DNA of 7,418 nucleotides from Bryobacterales bacterium (GTDB taxonomy: Bacteria > Acidobacteriota > Terriglobia > Bryobacterales > Bryobacteraceae), in contig PLGA01000053.1 in the NCBI GenBank assembly GCA_003139735.1, forward strand, positions 1 through 7,418, written 5' to 3'. How positions within the stretch are numbered: position 1 is the stretch's first letter; each line of letters begins with the position of its first letter. The notes under the pieces were generated by a model. It saw only the letters and a list, made by a program, of their open reading frames with translations, ran no database searches and was not told the origin of the DNA. Made by a program: the position numbers and the translations under genes. This document shows positions 1 to 5,702 of the stretch, piece after piece.

Positions 1-320
1 ATCCTGGTGTAAGGCGCCGCGAAGACCTTCGCGCCATTGACGTGATCGCCATGGAAGTGAGTGTAGACGATGTAGCTGACGGGCAGCGCGGAGACCTTGC
101 GGAAATCGTTGAGGGCCGCCTGCGCGGGCGCCTGGCCTTCCGTTGTGTCGACCACCACGACGCTGCGGTCCGTCAATACGAAGATGACGTTGCCCAGGGC
201 GTAACCGGTGGCGCAATAGACCTGCGGGTTGACGCGGATGAGTTCGGGGGTGTTCTGGGAAAGCTGGGCGGCGGCCGGGAGGGTGGCCAGAAGGAGGAGG
301 ATGGGTGAGGTCGTTCGCAT
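1..320 (-). CDS. Exported metallo-beta-lactamase-fold hydrolase, N-terminal part (runs off window)
   Basis: Reading the minus strand from an ATG at 320-318 gives 106 open codons that continue past base 1, so the C-terminal part is missing. The protein opens with a Sec signal peptide: MRTT, then a Leu/Ala-rich core, with a likely cut after Ala18 (PAAA before QLSQ). Residues about 35-60 form the paired strands typical of the start of an MBL fold and end in VVVVDT. Residues 87-93 are THFHGDH, the HxHxDH zinc-binding motif (His88, His90, Asp92, His93), preceded by the strand SYIVY and followed by VNGAKVF. In this superfamily the motif binds one or two metal ions for hydrolysis. The pattern LPVSYIVYTHFHGDHVNGA resembles alkylsulfatase-like MBL proteins, but the diagnostic C-terminal domain is off the window, so the substrate is unknown. 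No good Shine-Dalgarno is seen before the ATG. The start is supported because the signal peptide begins there. It is transcribed divergently from the gene at 664. Confidence 0.88.
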   Translation of the reverse strand, partial: MRTTSPILLLLATLPAAAQLSQNTPELIRVNPQVYCATGYALGNVIFVLTDRSVVVVDTTEGQAPAQAALNDFRKVSALPVSYIVYTHFHGDHVNGAKVFAAPYTR

Positions 321-663
321 TTGGCGCCTGTATCAGTGCGGCCGCCGTCTGGGTTTATGCTTTTCGAGATTGGGCAATTGCCGCTTCATGAATTCGTTGA
401 ACAGGGGTACGGTAATCATAACAAAATTAGTGGCGTTAATAGGGTAACCATTAATGCCATTAATAACAATAAAGTGAGGCGAAGCGCGAAAGCCCGCCCA
501 AATCGCGTTCGGCGGCACAACCGAGGACCAGCTATTGCGCACTTGTTTTCCGTGATGGGTTCGGGATGCCCAGTGTCTTTAAGGTCAATCATATTTGCCT
601 TTTGCTAAACTTCGTGGTACGCTCTTGGCTGTTTAGATTCTCCTTACCCTTGGAGGCTGGACC
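321..663. other. Divergent intergenic region with AT-rich core
   Basis: This 343-base gap separates two divergently transcribed exported-protein genes and should hold promoters for both. Its middle (about 410-475) is far richer in A and T than the surroundings and carries the long inverted repeat listed separately. A perfect 10-base palindrome, GGCAATTGCC, lies at 373-382, 53 bases beyond the minus-strand start codon, and could be an operator. I could not pick out a convincing -35/-10 pair. TAGATT at 634-639 is a weak -10 candidate for the gene at 664, with no good -35 box 17 bases upstream. Small open frames here have no ribosome site or recognisable protein character and are not called. Confidence 0.6.
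426..464. repeat. Long imperfect inverted repeat (15-base arms, 9-base loop)
   Basis: The left arm ATTAGTGGCGTTAAT (426-440) and right arm ATTAATGCCATTAAT (450-464) pair along all 15 positions around the loop AGGGTAACC. Thirteen pairs are Watson-Crick. The other two (430/460 and 435/455) are G-U wobbles when transcribed from the plus strand and become A-C mismatches on the minus strand. A continuous helix is therefore better formed in a rightward transcript. No U-tract follows (AACAATAAAG), so it is not an ordinary terminator. It lies about 200 bases before the start codon at 664. It could be a 5' leader structure, a protein-binding palindrome, or a remnant of a mobile or repeat element. The pairing is seen directly; the function is inferred. 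Confidence 0.7.
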
Positions 664-1884
664 ATGATGAGTTCTGCCCGGTTCCTGCTGCTTACGCCCG
701 TCTTCTCCTTGATCGCCCTTGCCCAGACCTTTTCCAGTGGATCGACCGGCGCCGACGGCGCGCTCAATCCCACCAGCAACACGACTGTTCAGTTGCCGCC
801 CTCTGGCACGCTTAACTACACGACGGTTAACATCCCGGCCGGCGTCACCCTGACGTTCCAGAACAACCTGCAGAATACGCCGGTTATCATGTTGGCTCAA
901 GGTAACGTCACGGTCAGTGGCATAATCAACGTTAGAGGCGTGGGGCGCGCGCCTGGGCCTGGAGGATTTGAGGGTGGCGATACCTACCTGCCTGGTTTCG
1001 GTCCGTCACCTGGCCAAAACTCTCCGAACCAAGTTGCCGCTCAGTGGGTTGGTCCGCTCTCCCTTGTCCCAATAATCGGTGGTTCGGGCGGGGCTGGCAA
1101 CCCCTTTGGTGGTAACAACCCCTGCTGGGGCGGCGGGGGCGGAGGCGCAATACTAATTGCCTCCTCAACCGGAATAACGCTATCCGGGCAAATTTTGGCC
1201 TATGGCGACCCTCTAGGCACGATCAATTGCAATCCTGTGCTTTCGACTCCTGGCGCGTCCGGCGCCGTCCGCCTGGTGGCCAATTCGGTCACAGTGACCG
1301 GCAATTTAACGGCGGCTATCGTCCGGCTCGAAGCGCCACTTGGCTCGAACAATTATTCAGGGGGAGGGACGCCGCCGATCATATCAACCATCAATCCCAT
1401 CCTCGTCCCAACCAATCCGCCATCATTGACGATAGTATCGGTTGGCGGCTACCCGGTGCCGTCCTACTCGGGGTCCAGCTTCAACACCATCGACCTAATG
1501 CTCCCGACGCAATTGCAGGATCCGATCCCCGTTGTGGTGCAAGCGACAAACGTGCCGGTGGGTTCGCCCGTCAGCGTCGCGTTCAGCGGATCGGCCAGCG
1601 CGACCTCCACAACAGCCAACTTGAGCGGCACGGCCAGTTCATCGTCGGCCACGGTGTACGTCTCCGGGCTGACGCGCAGTGCGGTCTCCTACCTGTTCGT
1701 CTCTGCCTCATTCAACGCCAGCCAAGTTGCTCAGAACATCGGCCCGGCGTCAAATAGAGTCTCTACAATCAAAGTCGCCTCCGGAATCGGCCAAAAGAGC
1801 ACGTACCGCTTCCTCCGGCGCGATGGGACAGAAGTGGACCCAAGAGCGATTTCCCCAGATCTGCGCCGTGCTTTCGGCCTTTGA
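664..1884 (+). CDS. Secreted glycine-rich, beta-helix-like protein of unknown function
   Basis: A 406-residue exported protein. The start is supported by GGAGG at 652-656, seven bases upstream, and by a signal peptide (residues 1-20, hydrophobic core FLLLTPVFSLIALA, likely cut ALA before Gln21). A second ATG follows immediately at 667. Residues about 40-215 carry short alternating strands such as VNIPAGVTLTF, GNVTVSGIINVRG, GITLSGQILAYG and AVRLVANSVTVTGNL, interrupted by a glycine-rich stretch (137-161, ending in six Gly). This pattern is typical of right-handed parallel beta-helix surface proteins. Residues about 250-355 are rich in Ser, Thr, Ala and Val and look like an Ig-like beta-sandwich. 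The last 40 residues are more charged (FLRRDGTEVDPR). Two cysteines, 154 and 189, could form a disulfide. No catalytic motif is recognised. It sits 19 bases before the RHS gene on the same strand, suggesting one operon and a linked role at the cell surface, which is inference. An adhesin or a polysaccharide-binding protein are both possible. Confidence 0.85.
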   Translation: MMSSARFLLLTPVFSLIALAQTFSSGSTGADGALNPTSNTTVQLPPSGTLNYTTVNIPAGVTLTFQNNLQNTPVIMLAQGNVTVSGIINVRGVGRAPGPGGFEGGDTYLPGFGPSPGQNSPNQVAAQWVGPLSLVPIIGGSGGAGNPFGGNNPCWGGGGGGAILIASSTGITLSGQILAYGDPLGTINCNPVLSTPGASGAVRLVANSVTVTGNLTAAIVRLEAPLGSNNYSGGGTPPIISTINPILVPTNPPSLTIVSVGGYPVPSYSGSSFNTIDLMLPTQLQDPIPVVVQATNVPVGSPVSVAFSGSASATSTTANLSGTASSSSATVYVSGLTRSAVSYLFVSASFNASQVAQNIGPASNRVSTIKVASGIGQKSTYRFLRRDGTEVDPRAISPDLRRAFGL

Positions 1885-1893
1885 CGCCCCTCT

Positions 1894-1897
1894 GGAG
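1894..1897 (+). promoter_or_regulatory. Ribosome binding site that fixes the RHS start
   Basis: GGAG lies six bases before the ATG at 1904. The open frame extends upstream to 1679 inside the preceding gene, but only the 1904 start has both a Shine-Dalgarno and a signal peptide directly after it. The site falls in the 19-base gap after the TGA at 1882-1884, which suits translation from a shared transcript. Confidence 0.75.
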
Positions 1898-1903
1898 AAC
1901 AGC

Positions 1904-4900
1904 ATGCGAGGCCGGCAAATCATAGGCTTTATCTTTCTCTTCGTGCCCGGGTGCGTGTACACGGCTCTTCCGGGCTTGGCCCAGTCCCAGAATACGGGAT
2001 TCGTCCACTCAGGGGTTACGGTCAGCTTCGAGAATACGAGCGACTACGCGGTGGGCGCGGGGGTTACAGTCAGCTTCGAGAATACGGGCAACTACGCTGT
2101 GGGCGCGGGAGTCAGTATCTCTTTTCAAAATGCTTCTGACAGCGCCGGCCGAGGCGTCAGCGTCGCATTCGGGTCCGTCCCCCCCGCCACCCAGATCACG
2201 GCCGCCTACGGCCAGCCAGGCACATCCAGGAACCCGTCCGGAGCCGTCGCGGAACCCGTCAATACGGCAACCGGAAATTACTATTCCACGAGCACCGACT
2301 TGGCCATACCCGGCAAGGGTCTCTCGTTCAACTTCGCGCGCTCGTACAATAGCGCCGATCCTTACGACGGTCCAATGGGTATCGGCTGGACCCATTCCTT
2401 CAACCTTTTCCTGACCCAGAACGCCGATACCTCGGTGAGCATCAAGCTGGAGGATGGCGGCGTGATCTCCTTCATGCCAGTGGCTGGAGGCTTCGTCCCG
2501 CTCACGAGCGGCGTCTTCGACACGCTCAAGCAGAATGGCGACGGCTCCTTCACCTTGACGCATCCGAACCAGACGCAACTGAACTTTTCCGCGCCGGGCA
2601 AGCTGCTCTCCATCGTGGACCGTAACGGCAATACCCAGGCGTTCACCTACGATGGTTCCGGCAATCTCACCGACATAACCGACAGCAGCTCCAGATCGTT
2701 CACGCTGGCATACGATGGCAATAATCGCCTGCTTACGCTTACCGATCCCATTGGAAGGGTCCTGGGATACGCCTACGATTCGCTTGGGCGCATGGTTTCC
2801 TTTACCGATCCGCTAGGCGCGACTACAAGCTACGCTTACGACACCTACAACCGTCTCGTTTCGGCAACCGATCCCCTCGGCAACGTTTACCTGCAAAACA
2901 CCTACGACTCGCAAAATCGCGTGATCGTGCAATTGAATGCCAGGAACTTCGCAACCACGTTCGCCTACGATACCCCTTCCCCCGGCACCACGACCATCAC
3001 GGACCCGCTCGGCAACGTGACCCGGCAGACAAGCGACAGTTTATGGCGCCTGGTCCAGCAAATCGACGCGCTGGGTGGCACGACAACCTACGTGTACAAC
3101 GCGAGCAATTTGCCGGCGTCGGTTACCGATGCGCTCGGCCGCGTACAGAGCTTCACGTACGATAACAACGGGAACACCTTGTCCGTCACGGACCCCACAG
3201 GAAAGGCCACCACCTTCACCTACGATTCGAAGAACAACCTGCTCACCAGCACGGACCGGCTGGGCCGGATCACAACGTTCACGTACGATTCCAACGGCAA
3301 TCTCCTGACCAGTACCGACGCGGGCGGCAACACCAGCACGTTTACCTACGACTCGTTTGGCGAACTGCTCACGGCGACGAATGCCCGCGAGTTCGCGACC
3401 GACTTCCAATACGACACGACTGGAGACCTCACGAAAACCCTGGACGCCCTCGGCAACTCCGTGAACATGACCTACGACGAGGTGGGGCGGCTGCTGTCCA
3501 CAATGGATCAGCGGGCCCATACCTCCCATCGGCACTACGACGCCGACAGCCGGCTAACAAGCATCGTCGACCCGCTGGGCCACGCTACCGCATTCGTCTA
3601 CGACCATAACGGCAACATGATCAGACTCACGGACGCCAATAAGAACGTGACGCGTTACGCCTACGACCCAACGAACAAGCTCAGCAAGGTTACCGACGCC
3701 CTGAGCCATGTTACGCAGTACGGATACAACGGCAATACGGACCTTATCACGGTCACGGATGCCAAACGCCACGTCACCACCATGTCGTACGATGGCCTCC
3801 GCCGGTTGAGTTCCATCAGGGACCCTCTCGGCAACGTGCGGCGGTATGGATACGATGCGGTCAGCAACATGACCAGCACGGTGGATGGCAACGGCAAGAC
3901 GAACACTTTCGGCTACGACCAATTGAATCGGCTGGTTTCCATGGCGTTGTCGGACGGCAAGAACGTGGCGTATTCGTATGACGCGGTTGGGAACCGCTTG
4001 ACCATGACGGATATCCGCGGGGTGACGAACTATACATACGATCCGCTGAACCGCGTGCTGTCCGTGACAACCCCCGGCGGAAGCCCGATAGTTTACGCCT
4101 ATGACGGTGTGGGGAATCGCACTGTCCTCCAATACCCTGATGGCAAAACGGCGGATTATGCATACGACGCGCTGAACCGCCTCGCGCAGGTGACGGGTCC
4201 GACGCACCTTCTGACAACCTACACCTACGACCCCACGGGGAACCTGACGGGCGCCGCGAATCCGAACGCGACGACCGTGGCGCTCACGTACGACCCCGCC
4301 AATCGTCTGGCGCGCCTGACGAATAAAGCCGGAACGAAGGTGCTCTCATCGTTCGGCTACACGCTGGACGCGGTGGGGAACCGTTTGCAGGTAGCTTCGC
4401 CAAGTGGGACGACGACGTATGGCTACGATACTCTGTATCGGCTGACTTCCTGGACCAATCCGGCGGCCCAACTGACGCAGTATACGTATGATGCCGTGGG
4501 AAATCGGCTGTCGCTCGTATCGCCCGCCGGGACAACCAATTATTCGTACAATAACGGGGACGAAATGCTGACCGCCGGGACGTCTTCATTTGCATATGAC
4601 GGAAACGGAAACCAGCTCACCAAGACCACCGGCTCGACGACCGTGACGTACGCATGGGACGCCTTGAATCGACTAACCTCGGTCGTTGGCGGGACGGCAA
4701 ACACGCAGTATCAGTACGACGGCGACGGCAACCGGGTGAGCCAGCAGTTGGCCACGGGGACCTATCAATACACCAACGATACCGCGTCAGCGCTGCCGGT
4801 AGTGTTGAACGAGAACGGTCCGGACGGAAACATCGACTACCTCTACGGACTGCAGATGATCTCGGCAACGAGCTCGACATTCCAGGACTACTACCAGTTT

Positions 4901-5680
4901 GACGGCTTGGGGAGTACGTCGGTACTCACAGGGTCCACCGGAGCGTCGAAGGAGACGTACACGTACGACCCTTGGGGAACCGTGCTGAATACGACCGACC
5001 CGCTGGGTACGAAGAACAAGTACAAGTTCACGGGGCAGGCGTTTGACGCGAACAGCGGCCTGTTTTTCTTGAGAGCCAGATATTATGATCCAACCATTGG
5101 AAGATTTCTCAGTCGCGACTCCTTGGGCGGCGGCGTCACGGCACCCACCGCGCAGAACCGTTATCTTTATGCGGCCGACCGCCCCACTTCTCAAGTCGAT
5201 CCCAGCGGGCTGTCTCCCGAGTTTTCCTCAACTCAGGGGCCTGTTCTCAACGGAAGTTCACCCTGCTTTCAAAGGGGTGCCCTAAACGTCTCGCAGATAA
5301 GTTGCCTTCTAGGATCGGCCGCTGTCTCTGGGCAGCTAACCGATTACCTACAAGGTTCATCCGGTGCAGCCAGCGGAGTAGCAGGCGTCGCCTCCGCGGC
5401 GGTCGGTGCCTATCAGGATGCGAATAACCCCAACCTCAACGCTGGGCTGAAGATTGGTCGAACCTCGGCGAATATACTGCTAGGTGTTAATCCGATTGTA
5501 GGAATCCCTTACGGGGCCGCCTCAATCCTGTGGCCGAGCCAGACGGACGCTGCTTTGAACTGGACACTGAACACGATGGGAGATTTGGGGGCCAACGCGA
5601 TTGGGGGCGTAACTTTCCTCACCGGAACAAGCGCGGCATTTCAAAGCTGGGCCTCCAGTCCAAGCTGGGCGGACTACTGA
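1904..5680 (+). CDS. Sec-exported RHS/YD-repeat protein with unassigned C-terminal tip
   Basis: A 1258-residue protein from ATG 1904, chosen over the longer frame because a signal peptide starts there (MRGRQ, then IIGFIFLFV, likely cut GLA before Gln27). A VPGC at 14-17 is a poor alternative lipobox. Order of parts: a tandem 16-residue repeat (37-83); a DUF6531-like RHS N-terminal domain from about 117 (EPVNTATGNYY, GIGWTHSF); about 33 YD units (about 245-945, e.g. FTYDSNGNLLTSTD); the RHS-associated core (about 990-1103) with DGLGS at 1000, LRARYYDP, GRFLSRD at 1066 and DPSGL at 1099; then a 155-residue tip. In known RHS and TcC proteins the YD repeats form a hollow shell that encloses the C-terminal domain, which is released by cleavage near the core. 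Here there is no PAAR domain or VgrG neighbour, so export by Sec rather than type VI secretion is inferred. The tip matches no toxin family I recognise. It is likely in one operon with the gene at 664. A purely structural surface protein is the main alternative. Confidence 0.93.
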   Translation: MRGRQIIGFIFLFVPGCVYTALPGLAQSQNTGFVHSGVTVSFENTSDYAVGAGVTVSFENTGNYAVGAGVSISFQNASDSAGRGVSVAFGSVPPATQITAAYGQPGTSRNPSGAVAEPVNTATGNYYSTSTDLAIPGKGLSFNFARSYNSADPYDGPMGIGWTHSFNLFLTQNADTSVSIKLEDGGVISFMPVAGGFVPLTSGVFDTLKQNGDGSFTLTHPNQTQLNFSAPGKLLSIVDRNGNTQAFTYDGSGNLTDITDSSSRSFTLAYDGNNRLLTLTDPIGRVLGYAYDSLGRMVSFTDPLGATTSYAYDTYNRLVSATDPLGNVYLQNTYDSQNRVIVQLNARNFATTFAYDTPSPGTTTITDPLGNVTRQTSDSLWRLVQQIDALGGTTTYVYNASNLPASVTDALGRVQSFTYDNNGNTLSVTDPTGKATTFTYDSKNNLLTSTDRLGRITTFTYDSNGNLLTSTDAGGNTSTFTYDSFGELLTATNAREFATDFQYDTTGDLTKTLDALGNSVNMTYDEVGRLLSTMDQRAHTSHRHYDADSRLTSIVDPLGHATAFVYDHNGNMIRLTDANKNVTRYAYDPTNKLSKVTDALSHVTQYGYNGNTDLITVTDAKRHVTTMSYDGLRRLSSIRDPLGNVRRYGYDAVSNMTSTVDGNGKTNTFGYDQLNRLVSMALSDGKNVAYSYDAVGNRLTMTDIRGVTNYTYDPLNRVLSVTTPGGSPIVYAYDGVGNRTVLQYPDGKTADYAYDALNRLAQVTGPTHLLTTYTYDPTGNLTGAANPNATTVALTYDPANRLARLTNKAGTKVLSSFGYTLDAVGNRLQVASPSGTTTYGYDTLYRLTSWTNPAAQLTQYTYDAVGNRLSLVSPAGTTNYSYNNGDEMLTAGTSSFAYDGNGNQLTKTTGSTTVTYAWDALNRLTSVVGGTANTQYQYDGDGNRVSQQLATGTYQYTNDTASALPVVLNENGPDGNIDYLYGLQMISATSSTFQDYYQFDGLGSTSVLTGSTGASKETYTYDPWGTVLNTTDPLGTKNKYKFTGQAFDANSGLFFLRARYYDPTIGRFLSRDSLGGGVTAPTAQNRYLYAADRPTSQVDPSGLSPEFSSTQGPVLNGSSPCFQRGALNVSQISCLLGSAAVSGQLTDYLQGSSGAASGVAGVASAAVGAYQDANNPNLNAGLKIGRTSANILLGVNPIVGIPYGAASILWPSQTDAALNWTLNTMGDLGANAIGGVTFLTGTSAAFQSWASSPSWADY
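2012..2152 (+). repeat. Tandem 48-base (16-residue) repeats at the mature N-terminus of the RHS protein
   Basis: Unit 1 (2012-2059, GVTVSFENTSDYAVGA) and unit 2 (2060-2107, GVTVSFENTGNYAVGA) differ at only 4 of 48 bases. Unit 3 (2108-2152, GVSISFQNASDSAGR) is diverged and one codon shorter. A fourth partial unit (GVSVAF) follows, and a half unit (QNTGFVHS) precedes unit 1. The high identity of units 1 and 2 implies a recent duplication. The units lie just after the signal peptide, before the DUF6531-like domain, and look like short beta-strand linkers exposed on the exported protein. Confidence 0.85.
2642..4738 (+). repeat. YD-repeat array of the RHS shell
   Basis: About 33 degenerate units with a consensus like YxYDxxGNxxxxTDPLG recur roughly every 20-22 residues, from FTYDG at residue 247 to YQYDGDGN near residue 936. 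A few units have Asn or another residue in place of the Asp (YVYNASN, YGYNGN, YSYNNG). These repeats build the spiralling beta-sheet shell in RHS, TcC and teneurin proteins. No cysteine occurs anywhere in the array. The nucleotide repeats are diverged, so this is an old, protein-level array rather than a recent tandem expansion. Confidence 0.9.
5213..5677 (+). other. Variable C-terminal tip of the RHS protein (residues 1104-1258), family not recognised
   Basis: This 155-residue segment follows the DPSGL that ends the RHS core, the place where polymorphic toxins carry their effector. It has three Gly/Ala-rich or hydrophobic stretches: about 1154-1170 (GAASGVAGVASAAVGAY), 1188-1210 (ILLGVNPIVGIPYGAASILW) and 1230-1249 (ANAIGGVTFLTG). 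It ends in SPSWADY. It contains the only two cysteines of the mature protein (1121 and 1134). No nuclease, deaminase, protease or ADP-ribosyltransferase motif is visible. The Gly spacing would suit membrane-inserting helices, but this is inference. A non-toxic tail is equally possible. Confidence 0.6.
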
Positions 5681-5702
5681 TGTAGGTAGGAGGCGCGCAG
5701 AA

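Noticed and set aside
429..461. Integron attC-like site in the inverted repeat
   Set aside because: The arms lack the paired core sites (RYYYAAC/GTTRRRY) in the right places and no gene cassette or integrase is present.
333..542. Small minus-strand open frame of 69 codons across the AT-rich island
   Set aside because: It begins at GTG without a Shine-Dalgarno. Its sequence mostly translates the inverted repeat (INGINGYPINATN) and shows no protein family character.
1679..1903. A 75-residue N-terminal extension of the RHS protein upstream of 1904
   Set aside because: It overlaps the end of the preceding gene in another frame, has no ribosome site, and would bury the signal peptide that starts at 1904.
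2012..2152. CRISPR-like array
   Set aside because: The repeats are contiguous, in frame and without spacers; they encode a protein repeat.
2009..2578. Minus-strand open frames opposite the RHS gene (also at 3041-3535 and 3554-4207)
   Set aside because: Their Val/Arg/Gly-rich repeats mirror the YD-repeat codons on the other strand, which is a repeat artefact and not a gene.
5213..5677. Base-composition shift marking the RHS tip as recently acquired
   Set aside because: A hand count over 5221-5580 gives about 57% GC against roughly 58-62% in sampled parts of the YD array, too small a difference to claim transfer.
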